From: Mrakia gelida
Lineage: Eukaryota; Basidiomycota; Tremellomycetes; Cystofilobasidiales; Mrakiaceae
Reading direction: 5' to 3'
NCBI GenBank assembly: GCA_024345305.1
Contig: BRON01000007.1
Location: 1,116,001-1,180,000 of the forward strand
DNA: 64,000 nt
The notes under the pieces are model-generated. The model worked only from the letters and a program-made list of their open reading frames with translations, was not told the origin of the DNA and ran no database searches. Made by a program: the position numbers and the translations under genes. Positions 33,001-44,318 of this stretch are shown here, in pieces (the stretch's first letter is position 1; each line of letters opens with the position of its first letter).

Positions 33001-34337
33001 ACGAGAGACTGACCGATCAAGAACAAGATCCCAGCTCTGCTGAACTCTCCGATCGGACTCTCTCGATGGACAAACCGAAGCAAGTAGGAGAAGAGCAAGA
33101 ACTCGAACTCCTTCTTCGGCTCTCCTCGTCCTCCTCCAAGCTCAGACGAGATCCCAGTCGCGGCAGAGGGAGTTGGCGATCCGACTCGGTTGAGGAGAGC
33201 TGAGAGGTCTGGATCTTCGGCTGAGAGGAGGAGAGACGCTTCGGTTGGTGGTTGCGAGTGATGAATGAGGAGGGATTTGTCGTGGAAGAAGATCATGAGG
33301 AGGGAAGGGTAGGATCGGATCCGTTTGCACAACATGCACCTGCGAGAGAACGAGAAGGAGAGCGTGAGCTTCGACGCGAGGAATACGCGAGCCAAAGCAT
33401 TAGGAGGGCTTACATCAGCTCCAGAACTGAAAAGAGCAAGAGAAGAGACGTATCAGCGACAGAGTTTGTCGAGCGAGGAAGGAAAGGAGAGCGACGACTC
33501 ACGATCCTTCTCGTAGTCCGAAGGCAACCCTTTCCCAGCAGCACCAGCAGCACCAACGACTCGAGCCTGCCCATCCAGCAGCTCTTCAGGTTCATCTCCC
33601 ACACAGGACCGAAGCAGTCGTCGAAGAGGTCGATGTACCTGCAAGGCGAAAGAGAGTCAGCGACGTCGAGCAGACGGCGACGAGGAGATGACACGAGACG
33701 AAGACTGACAGCGTTGTGAACCAAAAACTTCTCGTCCAGGAGAGCTACCAGAAGGTTGAAAGCGTTGAGGACCTCGGCTCTGATTCCCATCGGTCTGTCG
33801 TTCTCTGAGATACGTTCGAGGGTCGAGAGGACGTCGTTCTTGAGGAGGAACTCGAGGCAAGCTCCGGTTTCGCTGCGAGACGAGAAGAGAGAGAACGAGG
33901 TCAGCGAGAGGTCTTTAGTCGGGGGAATCATCTTCTTGGTAGAATCTGCGCCTTTGTGACTTCTATGATAGGCGTCATGCTCTGGTAGAGACAGCGAACG
34001 GCGCCAGAGGGAGATGATGGCTGAGCTTCGACCTCTCAAGCTCACCTTCCTCCTCCCTTCGTTCTCTCCCTCCTTCCCCTTCCACCACTTCCAGCTCAGA
34101 TGAGATGACTCACTTTTCCTCGCTCCCGTTGGTTTCCGATACGAGAGCGTCTACCATAGCTTGGAGCTGAGCTGGTACGACTGTTGAGGAGATCCCAAGG
34201 CGAAGCATGCGCTCGTCAGGGAAGGCGAGGACGGCCTTGACCTGCTCCCAGGCGTCCGTGAAGATGGTGAGAGGATCTGGAGGAGGGGTAGGTTCGCGAG
34301 TCTTGCGACCGAGAAGACGAGAGAAGACGTCCTCCAT
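30028..34337 (-). CDS. FHIP family protein (FTS/Hook-interacting, RAI16/FAM160-like)
   Basis: FHIP proteins bridge early-endosome cargo to the Hook-dynein adaptor complex for microtubule transport. The N-terminus is MEDVFSRLLGRKTREPTPPPDPLTIFTDAWEQV. Family signatures follow: ETGACLEFLLKNDVLSTLERI, LLDEKFLVHNAVHRPLRRLLRSC, and ADTKLLLAEFMLDGDFCEVLG. A long exon covers VEHILYPSILECSDADGSAVAVISYIDVMLSTLE and LLDNIASSHPETSAASLKLLNTVLNRH, the RAI16-like core. The C-terminal portion is Ser/Pro-rich and disordered. The last exon reads ILEECLKELVAITVVRL and ends with TAG at 30030-30028, which resembles the conserved FHIP end. Roughly eight exons join in phase. It is divergent from histone H4 with only 207 bp between the starts. 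Confidence 0.85.
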
Positions 34338-34544
34338 CTTGGCTGATATCTGGTTGTTGGCGTTAAAGGGAAGGGAGGGGTGAGCTCGCGCCTCCCGACG
34401 TCCCTCTCCTCCCTCTCCTCCCTCTTTCGCTCCCGCGTTGCCTATTTCGAAGCTCCTTCAATCGAAATCGCTCGTTCTCCTTCGACCCCAACCGACTCCC
34501 GCCACCCCACTCAACCCAACAACCACTACCAAACCCTCATCAAC

Positions 34545-35495
<951 letters not shown>

Positions 35496-35909
35496 ACGTG
35501 CAAGTCTTCTCCCGCTCCCAAGCCTGGATCCCAGTATTTCTCTCTCTCTCACCTTTCTTTGTTTACGACCCTTCTATGAACGCCCTTTCTTCTTCTTTCC
35601 CTCTCTTTTGGAACGCGTCGGCGAGCGAGATCGACGCTGTCAAGCGCGACGCGTTCACGAGCTCTCGAGCCCATTTTTTCGCGTCTTCATCGTCTCCAAA
35701 CCGAGTGAAGGCCTGCAAAGAGTCACAGGGAAGTTCCAAGAAAGAAGAGGGAAGTTTTTCTCGTCCGTCGATCAGGTGACATCCAAACAACGAGGAGGCT
35801 GAACCGATTCCCTTCAGCTGCTGCTCTCTCCTTCCCTCTCCCACCTCCCTTCCCTTCCCTTCTTTTCGCCCTTTCTTTCTCCCCCTCCCTTCGCCCTTCT
35901 CTCCTCACT
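35496..35909. other. intergenic region after histone H4
   Basis: These 414 bp hold the H4 3' region and a pyrimidine-rich leader for the next gene. I find no stem-loop of the animal histone 3' type, as expected for a fungus. Confidence 0.4.
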
Positions 35910-37368
35910 ATGGTCTCCTCCTTCCTCCTCCCCTTCGTTGCTCTCGCTTCCATTGCCTCAGGTCAGCACCGAGCCTCTTCCCTTGACCTCGTCTCCCCTG
36001 TCTTTTCCCTTCCCTCCTTCAAAGCTGACCTTCCCTCTCCTTCGCCCTCTGCGTTTCTTCTACCCTCTAGCCCAGCTGACGATCAACACCCCTGGATCTG
36101 TCGTTCAGTGCCAGCCTACCCTCCTGACTGTACGTCTTCCTTCCAAGGCAGTCTTGTTGTGGGCGGAGGATGTTGAGCTTTGATCGAAGGGCTTGGAGAA
36201 GGTCGAAGCTGACCAGCCTTCCTCTTCTCTCTTCTCCTCGCTCGGACTATAGTACTCCGGAGGAAAGGCTCCCTACTACCTCTCCATGTTCGTCCACACC
36301 TCCAATGTCGTCCCAGGACGGAGAGAGCTAAGCTGATCATCCCATCTTCCTCGTCCTTCCCTCCCCTCCCTCCCTTCCCCTTCGATTCGCTCGAAACCCC
36401 AAACAGTCTCCCTGGACAGTCCCTCGCCAACCCTTACGAGGTGCGCTCTCACTCTCTCTCCGCCCTCTCTGCAGCAGGTCGAACGACGGAAGCTGACTTC
36501 TTCCGTTCTCGTTCCGTTCGTGAATCACCCTCCCTTGCTCAACCTTCATCAGTCCATCTTCCCCACCAACGACCTCACCTACTCGTGGCTCTGTGATCTC
36601 GGAGCCAACACTACCGTCACCTTCGGTATCAAGGACAGTGATGGAGTGGTGAGTCTTCCTGGCACGGCATCGGTTTGGAAGAGCGGGGAGAGGAGGCGGA
36701 GGGAGCGAGGAGCGAAGCTGACCTTGACGTTGCGTTTCATTCTCAAAGATCAACTACAGTGGTGTCCTCGTCGTGGGAGCCAGCCCTACCAACAACGCCA
36801 GCTGGTGAGTCTCGGCGAACCCATTTTCGATGTCTCAAAGGATCTCAAGCTGACCTCCCCTCGTTCGAACCTCTAGCATCGGAATCGTTTGTCCTCCTCC
36901 TGCCCTCTCTCTCCTTCGCCTTTCCTGGCTCGAACTGACCCTCCTTCTTATCACAGAACGCCGTCGCCGAAGCCTCTGTTGCTCTCACCCGAACCTTCAC
37001 TCCTACTCCCTCCGGCGCGACCTCTGCGACTGCCACCGTTCGTTCACTCCCCTCCTCTCGAACACGTTTCGTTCCCGCGATCCTTCGCTGACCTTCTCGT
37101 CTTCTTTCTTCGTTATTAGGGAGCTGCCGCCTCTGGAACTGATGCGTCCGCTACCTCTGCTGCTTCGTCGGCCGCTGCCACCACCGCTGCCGCTGGAGGA
37201 GCTCGATCGGAGATGGTTGTTGGATCCAAGGGTGAGCTCCACTGTCCTCGCTCGTTTGAGTCTTTCGAGGCATTCGCTGACCTGTTTCACTCGTCTCGCT
37301 CGCCTCTAGGTGCCCTCGCTCTCTCCGCTCTCGTGGTCCTCGGAGGAGCCGCCCTCGTTGGACTTTAA
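35910..37368 (+). CDS. secreted GPI-anchored Ser/Thr-rich protein (Kre9/Knh1-like)
   Basis: The protein begins with a signal peptide (MVSSFLLPFVALASIASA, cleavage expected before QLTINTP). A beta-rich domain follows (PGSVVQCQPTLLTYSGG-KAPYYLSILPGQ..., SIFPTNDLTYSWLCDLGANTTVTFGIKDSDG, INYSGVLVVGASPTNNASC). This pattern of a Cys pair and a tyrosine-rich core is seen in fungal Kre9/Knh1-like cell-wall proteins. A Ser/Thr/Ala-rich stalk (TFTPTPSGATSAT, GTDASATSAASSAAATTAAAG) precedes a hydrophobic C-terminus (GALALSALVVLGGAALVGL), consistent with GPI anchoring. At least eight exons are visible, including a 10-nt exon (36877-36886, CATCGGAATC). The product is probably a cell-wall or plasma-membrane protein. 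The family match is by pattern only. Confidence 0.75.
36877..36886 (+). other. 10-nt micro-exon of the Kre9-like gene
   Basis: CATCGGAATC lies between a CTCTAG acceptor and a GTTTGT donor. With the preceding TG it reads TGC-ATC-GGA-ATC (CIGI) and leaves phase 0 for AAC-GCC. The following intron has a CTGAC branch motif and CACAG. Confidence 0.6.
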
Positions 37369-37967
37369 ACACCTCCTCATCGCTCCTTCGACGCGTCGAG
37401 TTTCGACCCTCCGTCTTCTCCACACCCCGTCATCTCTTTCGCCTTGGTCTTTCTCTTTCGGGACACTCCTCTTGGACCACCCTTCATACTGTTACCTTTT
37501 CCTTTGGACACCCACACACACGCACCCTCCGTTCTGCCCGTGCTCGTTCTCGCTCTCTCCCTCCCTCCTTCGCAACACCCTCCTCCCTCCGCGCGGATTC
37601 TTCTTAACTTAATACGTAGTACGAGCTCTCCTCTTCTTCTTAATGAATGCATTGCATCCTTCGCTCTTTATCTTCTCACCGACTGGAAGAAAGAAACAAA
37701 GAACGACGAGTCGAGGCGGACTGTGCTCCTTGCCCTTCGGCGAGCTCGAACTCGAAGCCCCTCCCCCCTTCCTCTCCTTCCCGCCAACCGACCAGCAACC
37801 TCAGCGACCGCTTTTCTCACTCCGGACCCTCTCACCACCGGCGCCTCTTCCCGTCCGCGTGGCCACCAAGGAACGAGAGATCCAGCAACAGCCGCAAGAA
37901 GGACCTCCTCCCATCGCCTTCCTCCGCCCAACGAACTCGAGCTCAACCTTCCTTCCCTTCCTCCAAG
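37369..37967. other. intergenic region before the TRAPPC13 gene
   Basis: This 599-bp stretch is pyrimidine-rich and contains TCGACGCGTCGA at 37388-37399. No gene is supported. Confidence 0.45.
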
Positions 37968-40236
37968 ATGGACTCCCGAAACCTCTCAGCCCCATCTCTG
38001 TGAGCAGAGCTTCTTCTCTCTCTCAACCTCCTATCCCCTCAAGCTAACCAACCTCCCTCTGTTCCCTCTCAGCCGAGATGGCCCCTACCCCTCCGGCCTC
38101 CCTCCTTCCCAATCCCAACCTCACCTCACCTCCTCCTCCTCCCTCCCTCCTCCCCTGAACTTCAAAGTGATGCGTCTCTCCCGCCCATCTTTCTCCCGCA
38201 CCTCCCCCTCCCCCTTCTTCGAACACAACGACACCACACCCACCGCTACGTCTTGCGCTCTCCTCTCCAGAGCTCACGGATCCCTCCAGCACTCAGGCGC
38301 CTTCCCTCCCCCCTCCTCCCTCCTCAACGAGACTCCATACCACCCCAGTTCAACGATCGACTTCCCCCTCAGCTCTCTCCTCACCTTACCAGGCTCGTTC
38401 GGGAACATCTCGCTAGGGGAGACGTTCACGAGTAGTATCAACGTTTCCAACGATTCAGCTTGGAGCGTCAAAGGAGCGAGGTTGAGGGTAGAGATCCAGG
38501 CGACGAACGCGAAGGTCCTCCTTGATGAGGTCGTAGCTGGGCGGCGAAAGACGAAGGGGTTGGAGGGAGAGAAAGAGGAGGAACCGGGAGGAGCGTTGGT
38601 GGAAGGAAGGGACGAGGGAGAGGGGGAGGGCGGGCTCGCGAGCGGCGAGGCGATGGGAACCGTCGTGAAATGGGAGATCAAGGAGCTGGGGATGCACATG
38701 TTGGTGTGTGAGGTTTACTGGGAGGAAGAGGTGGAAGATGGGGAGATCGTGCAGAGGAGTTTTAGGAAGGTTTATAAGTGAGTTGAGCTCACTTTCTATA
38801 CGTCGAGACGGAGGAGTCGCGAAGCTCCGTCGCTGACGCTCCTTCTGCTTCGTGTGTTCCCCAGATTTTCAGTCACCAATCCTCTTTCGGTCAAGACCAA
38901 GGGTATGTCTGTCTTCCTTCGTTTTTCGTTTGGACGAACGAGCCTTGTCTCCCTCGCTAACCTCTCCTTCGCGTCCTTCCCAGTCCATCTCCCCACCACC
39001 CCCTCCTCCCTCCTCTCCCCCTCCCTCCGCTCCCTCATCTACCTCGAACTCCACATCCAAAACACCTCCCCTCTCCCCATCTTCTTCTCCAAGATGCTCT
39101 TCGAACCAGCCCCTGGGCTGGCCTACAAATCCCTCAACTCCCTTCCCCCCTCCCCCGACGGCGACCAACTCGAGGGCGCGAGCGTGTTTGAAGAGACGCC
39201 TCTGCTGAACCCAGGGGAGACTCGGCAGGTGTGCTTCTGTATCGACGAAGCTGGGCGGGAGGGAGGAGAGATAAGGGGAGTTGATGGAGTGGCTTCGTTG
39301 AAGAGGGTTTGGGAGGGAGGGAGTGTTTTGCCTCTTGGGTGAGTCGTCGATCGTTTCTCTCTTTCACGCGTTGTCCTTCTCTCCCTCTCGTCCGTCTCTT
39401 CCCTCTCTAACCTCATCTCCGCTTCGTTTCGCTTCCCTCCCCTCAGTCGAATGGACATCAACTGGCTCTCCCCCAACGGCGAACCAGGTCGTCTCGTCAC
39501 CTCAACCCTCCATCGACGCGTCCCTCTCCCTCCTCCTCCTCCTCCCGCCCCTCCCCTCCCCCTTCCTTCCGCACAACCTCCTCTCCTCGCTCGCGCAACC
39601 TCCTCCGCCACTTCCTCTCCAACCCCTCGAGCTCTCAAACAACTCCCAACGCCTCAAAGCCTCCCTTCCACCCCACCTCCTCCTCCACCACCACCGAAGG
39701 ACGAACGAAACGAAGACGACAACGACGAGAAGTGGGAAGTCGATCTCGTCGTTCTTGACTCTACTCCCAACCAGTCCTCATCGATCAAAATCGAACAAAT
39801 CTTCACCAAAACAATCCGTCTCTCAGTCCTCCTCCCCACCCCCTCACCCAACCCAACCTCCTCGCGTTCGCGTCGCCTAGAAATCAACTTCCTACCCCCT
39901 CACCCTTCACCCCCACCCAACTCCACTCCCACCCTCCTCGCACTCGGGCCCTCCGTCCTTACGTGGGACTTACCCTCCGAGAAGGACACGCTCGCAGCGG
40001 AGGGGGGAGGGGGAGGGTCGGAAGAGGAAGGTGGGACGGCGTTGGTGGTACTGGGGAGGGAGTGGGAGGTGGAGTGGTTGGCTTTGGAGGAGGGGTTGGT
40101 TAATCTGGGGGGCGTGAGGGTCGTGTTGGTGACGCAGGAAAAGAGGGAAGGGAGTGGGGAGGAAGGGGAGAGGAGGGAGAGGGAGTTGAGGAGGTGGGAT
40201 TTGGGTGGGTTGGGTGGGGTTTGGGTGGGACGATGA
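37968..40236 (+). CDS. TRAPP III subunit TRAPPC13 (Trs65-related)
   Basis: TRAPPC13 is part of a TRAPP complex that activates Rab GTPases in ER-Golgi and autophagic traffic. The joined protein starts MDSRNLSAPSLRDGPYPSG. It continues NFKVMRLSRPSF, LTLPGSFGNISLGETFTSSINVSNDSAWSV, and VVKWEIKELGMHMLVCEVYW...SFRKVYKFSVTNPLSVKTK. It then reads LIYLELHIQNTSPLPIFFSKMLFEP, LLNPGETRQVCFCID, GVASLKRVWEGGSVLPLGRMDINWLSPNGEPGRL. Each piece aligns with the TRAPPC13 immunoglobulin-like domain order (VMRL, LPGNFGNIYLGETF, IKELGTHILVC, PLDVKTK, PxDTRQYL, GKLDIVWRTNLGERGRLQT). Four exons carry most of it. Poly-Pro and acidic insertions occur in the C-terminal third. The stop is TGA at 40234. Confidence 0.92.
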
Positions 40237-40654
40237 AGCATAGAACGCGTTCTCGTTCTTCTTCTCTATTTGTTCCGATGGCTCGAGAGCATGGCGAGCT
40301 TTTTGTTCTCTTCGTTTCCTGCATGTTGGCGAAGATGGGCAAGGCAGGATGAAGTGCTCCCTTCGCGACGGAAAGGACGACTGATGAGCTCGAAGTCAAC
40401 GGAGTCGAGTTCGTTTCTGACGGCCAGGATCTGTTCGGCTTCTCTTCTCTCCTTTACTTCCTCTCGTCTCGGTCACAAGGACTCTTCGGTGAGCTTAGAG
40501 GGGAGTGGTGGAGTTTGGAGTTCGTCGGGAGCACGAGGGCGAAGAGGAAGCGGGGGGGAGAAGGAAGCAAAAGGCTGAGCTCGAGCGACCTCCCCCTCCC
40601 TCCCTTCCGTCGTCGATCCAGCTCGTTCCCTCGACGCTTGCCTCGCACTCCACC
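40237..40654. other. intergenic region between the TRAPPC13 and F-box-like genes
   Basis: No gene, RNA or repeat was recognised in these 418 bp. Confidence 0.4.
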
Positions 40655-41718
40655 ATGGCCGACGTCTGCCTCGAGGTTAGTTCGTGGCTACTGGTTACCC
40701 TCGAGCACATCGCTTTCACGTTGAGCATCCTTTTCGTTCGTTCCAGATCACTCGCAGAGTCCGACGCAAGTTGCCCTGGGATATCCTTCATCTCATCGTC
40801 CTCCAGACAGACCTTCCGATTCATAGAGTCCTCGTCAAGGTCTCCCTCAGCTTTGCCGTCTCTGCGTACCCTTGGATCTATCGAGACGTGACGATCAAGA
40901 CGGCGAAGCAGCTTGACTCGTTGTTCTTTCGAAGGGAAAAGGTGAGCTCGCTGGCTCGCTCGCTTTCGTTGATTTGGTCCTTCTCTCCTCCGTTACGGTC
41001 CAAACTTCTTCATAGAGCTGATGCCGACCCACTCGTTTCTGCTTCGTTCTCTTCCCAGACCCCCCACCCAACCCGAATCGATCCCATCCCCTCGCTCTCC
41101 CACCTCCAAACTCTCCTCCTCGACTTCACCTCCCTCTCCTCCTCTCTCCCCGCGTCTCTCAACGTTTCTTCCTCTCGAAACGGCCTCAACCGAGTCAACC
41201 TCAACCTCTTCCAAATCACCGTGAACCAACGAAACCGAGCCCTCATCCATCTCCTCCATACCTACCTCTTCCCTCACCTCAACCCCGTCCGACTCGAGTA
41301 CATCGTTCCCGACAGAACAGTCGCCGACGCCGTCGATCTCGACCTCCATGGAGCTCGTCTTCCTCGATTTTCAAGGCTGGAGATCCTCGAACTCAAGGGA
41401 GTCTTTCCGTTCGTCAGCCACTACAACGACGACGATGGAACGCGGAGGTTGGTGGCTGCTCTTCCTTTGCCGTCGCTCGACGTTCGTCGAACGCTGAGAC
41501 TTCATCCTTCCTCTCTCGGGGAGCCATCAACCTGGAATCGATTCGAGGCGTTTCTGTCGCAGCGGAAGGGAGACTTGGCGCTGGAGTTGATGCAGGAGGG
41601 ATCGGTTGTGTTGGTGATTGAAAGGGAGGAGGAGAGGGCTGGGGTGGAAGTCGCGTTGCAGACGTCGGTGCCGCTTTGGAGATCGAAGTTCGTCTTTGAG
41701 GTGGTGGGCCAGGAGTGA
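40655..41718 (+). CDS. F-box-like/LRR-like protein of unknown target
   Basis: A first exon encodes MADVCLE (40655-40675). A GTTAGT intron leads to ITRRVRRKLPWDILHLIVLQTDLPIHRVLVKVSLSFAVSAYPWIYRDVTI, an F-box-like helical motif. After another intron (around 40942-41060) come leucine-rich segments: LSHLQTLLLDFTSLSSSLPASL, GLNRVNLNLFQITV, FSRLEILELKGVFPFVSHY. The protein ends EVVGQE with TGA at 41716. That stop overlaps a GTGAGT motif, and an optional splice to TTGCAG at about 41801 would change only the last residue before another TGA. It lacks the acidic tail of its cousins. Role as an SCF adaptor is inferred. Confidence 0.6.
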
Positions 41719-42792
41719 GTTCAGGGGCACTCGCTTTCTCTCTGGGTACCTACGTGTCTGACATGTCTTGTCTTCTTCGTCGCGGTTTCCTTGTTGCAGC
41801 TGAGCCTCGACGCGTCTTTTTCGTACTGTGCATCCGTTCCGCCTCCTTCCTTTCATATGCGTCGGCCGTACACGACCTCCTCAATCAAAGACCATACTCT
41901 TGATATCTATGAGTTCACACGCATCTTTCTCCTTCTCAATTTGGGCTCCTCCGGCGCCGTCTTCGTTGATTGTGGTTTCACTGACTTTGCGTCGAGTCGC
42001 GACTCGCGGCACCTCGCCTCACCGACTTGGAGGAGGTATGTACAGCACGGATGAAAGATAGTATGTTACGTGCCTCGACCGCATCGTGAGCTTCATCTCT
42101 GCACTCTCCAAGGACTGAGACAACAAAGATCTCGACTCCAAACGCGTCGAGGCTCGCCAACTCGCCTCCTATCGTTCCGTCGACGTCCACTACTCCCATC
42201 CGTTCTCCTCATCAGTATCAGCAACCTCTACGTTATCTGAGAACGCTAGTTCAAGACCGAGCTCATCCCCAGTCGTTGTTGCGGCTGGGCTGAGGGAAGA
42301 GGGACGCCGAAAGATGAAAAAGGGGAGGCGAAGAGAAGGAGAGCTGGTCTGGATTTCATGTAATATACTTGGATCAGAGCTAAGATGAGAGAGAGAGTAG
42401 CAAGCGATATCTAAGATGCCTGCCGAGGCGAAAGAGGAAGGGGCAGGGCTGAAACGACGTCGACGCAGGCTTGAGGGGAGAAGACAATTGGGGGATCCCT
42501 CGTCCACTGTTTCTGGAGACAGAGCTAGGCCAACCCTCGAAAGAAGGTAGATGAGAGGACTCGAGCAGCCGAGAGAGCGAGGATGGAAGCCCGAGCAGAG
42601 CCTCGAGAACGGAAGAAGGAGGCGGTGGACGCGTCGCTGCCTCGCCTCTTTCTTCAATCACTCCAAGACCTTCTAAGGAAAAGAGACAAGACCGTCCCAT
42701 ACATAGTCTAGAGGAGAAGGGGCCCAAAAGCAATACCCATCGTTTCAGGAAGGAAGGGGGAGGCGAAGCCTCCCTTCGCTCGATCAACACGC
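41719..42792. other. 1.1 kb region without a supported gene
   Basis: This stretch lies between the F-box-like gene and the tRNA gene. Minus-strand frames at 41978-42199 (reading MGVVDVDGTIGGELASLDAF) and 42190-42916 are open but end without splice joins or recognisable domains. They could be a decayed gene or chance. GACGCGTC occurs near 41811 and 42625. Confidence 0.4.
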
Positions 42793-42797
42793 AAAAA
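42793..42797 (-). terminator. RNA polymerase III terminator of tRNA-Asn
   Basis: On the minus strand a run of five T lies seven bases past the tRNA 3' end, as expected for Pol III termination. Confidence 0.7.
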
Positions 42798-42803
42798 GAT
42801 TTG

Positions 42804-42939
42804 CTCCTAGACATGGGTTCGAACCATGGACTTCCAGATGGACCCTTATGAAGTTGAAGAATCAGTGAAGATCTGACGAAGATCGCTGACTCAACCTCTT
42901 TATAACAGTCTGACACTCTACCAACTGAGTTACCCAGGA
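42804..42939 (-). tRNA. tRNA-Asn (GUU) with a 63-nt intron
   Basis: The minus strand folds as a full tRNA. The 7-bp acceptor stem is TCCTGGG/TCTAGGA with G-T pairs. The D arm is ACTC-AGTTGGTA-GAGT, the anticodon stem TCAGA/TCTGG, and the T arm CATGG-TTCGAAC-CCATG. The discriminator base is G. The anticodon loop is CTGTTA, then an intron (42902-42840), then A, giving anticodon GTT. The intron position, one base after the anticodon, is the canonical eukaryotic site. A-box and B-box (GGTTCGAACCC) are intact. The gene straddles the end of the left copy of an inverted repeat: its 5' half, intron and anticodon arm are inside the repeat, its T arm outside. Confidence 0.85.
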
Positions 42940-43706
42940 CTTATGCGTATTCGTGACTGTGATCTCCAGTCCCTAGCCGAGTTCTCTCGCGCGACGGCTT
43001 TGCCGTCGGACGCGTCAACCTCTTCTTTGTCCAGTTGAGCATGACTGCTCCTGAGGAGAGGGTGGGTGTGGGATGGGTGTGTGAGCTGTTCCCTAATATC
43101 AGATCTCAGGAAACAGAGGTCAGAAGCGACGAGGAGAGGGTAAGGACCGTAGGAGTGGGAGACAGACGACAAGGAGACGAGACGTGATTGATTGATCGAA
43201 GCGAGGCGTGTCTATTCATTCGTGCTCTCCCTTTCTCCTCCTTGGTGTTTACTAGCTTACTCTGGTACATCGCAGTACAAGAACGAAGCACCTGGTCTGG
43301 TCCAGACTGAGTGAAAAGGAGAAGGAAAGGGCAGACGCGTTCGCTCGCGCCTCGCAACCTGGCTTTCCTCGCCAATCTTCGTCCAGGAAGTCGAGACTAC
43401 CTCCAAAAATATGTCTTCTATACTAGAGGTAGAGAGTCTCGAAGCGCCGTCGTCTTCCTTGAGAGGTCTCAGGTGCTGGGGCGAGGGGACGGGAGAAACG
43501 AGTCTGCTCGAAGCGGATTAAATTCTTGCATGTCGCTCGTTCCCACCCCTCGTCGGCTCGCTGGAGTGCCAATGCGGTTCATTAAGAGGCCGCTAGCTTT
43601 ACTACCTCCTACTCTGCCGTCGCCGCCCCTCCATGATGCCTGAGCTCGAGAAAACGCCCTCGATTTGCTTCTCCCTCGACGCGTCGTCTTCGTTCGAGGG
43701 GACTCT
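42829..43706 (+). repeat. left copy of an 878-bp inverted segmental duplication
   Basis: This segment recurs in reverse complement at 49649-50526. Reading frames on both strands are identical between the copies except for a single Pro/Ser change, so identity is near 99-100% over most of the length. The last 55 bp or so at the 43.7 kb end drop to roughly 80%. The other end breaks exactly inside the tRNA-Asn gene, between variable loop and T arm. No transposase, reverse transcriptase, TG...CA ends or terminal repeats were seen. This left copy is probably the parent because its tRNA is whole. Confidence 0.92.
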
Positions 43707-44318
43707 TCGCTGAGTAGACGTGACAAGATTCGAGACTGTTGAGGCTCGCGGTCCAGTCTTCCCTTAGAAACCGATACTTTTATCGTCCAGAGGGGGCGGC
43801 GAAGGGCCAACCGAAAGGCAGACGACGACGCGTCGGCCGTCCTCCCTCTTCGCCCTTCCTCGTCCCTCCCTGCCCTTCTGCCCAGGCGATCTCAGCCGGA
43901 TGGGCGATCTCTGGTCAGCGTCTGCAATATTTTCGGCTCTCTGCAGCTTTTCGAACCTCTCTTTTGCAAAGAGATCTGAAAATGATTGTCACCCACGCTG
44001 AACCGAAAAAGAGGCAGACAGGTCGACCTTCCCGACCGTTCGCCTTTCTGAAGTTTGATCTCGCCTCATCTATACATTTGTCGAACTGAGGTGTACTTCA
44101 GCTCAATTGTGGTGACTCTGAAGGTTTTCCTTGCTTGTTTCTCCGACTGCTTGACCGGCGATCTCGCCAAGTTTCCACACTACGCTTCGGCGCTTCCCCT
44201 TGACCTTCCTCCCTCTAACGGTGACCTCTTCTCCTTCCCCTCCTCCTTTCCCTTCCCTTCGACCCGCCCGCCCTCGCCTTCTTCCTTCCGAACTCCTCCC
44301 CCTCTCCCCCGCCTCAAG
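43707..44318. other. upstream region of the exo-glucanase gene
   Basis: These 612 bp lie between the repeat and the glucanase start. The part next to the ATG is pyrimidine-rich, ending in CTCAAG before the ATG. No other gene is supported. Confidence 0.45.

Noticed and set aside
41978..42916. Two adjoining minus-strand frames as a split gene
   Set aside because: No splice pair joins them and no family is recognisable. A decayed gene cannot be excluded but is not supported.
43311..43643. 110-codon frame shared by both repeat copies as a protein gene
   Set aside because: Its conservation follows from the recent DNA duplication. Several frames on both strands are equally conserved and none has a domain.
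42829..43706. Inverted repeat as an LTR or DNA transposon
   Set aside because: No TG...CA ends, terminal inverted repeats, target-site duplications, or transposase, integrase or reverse-transcriptase fragments were seen.
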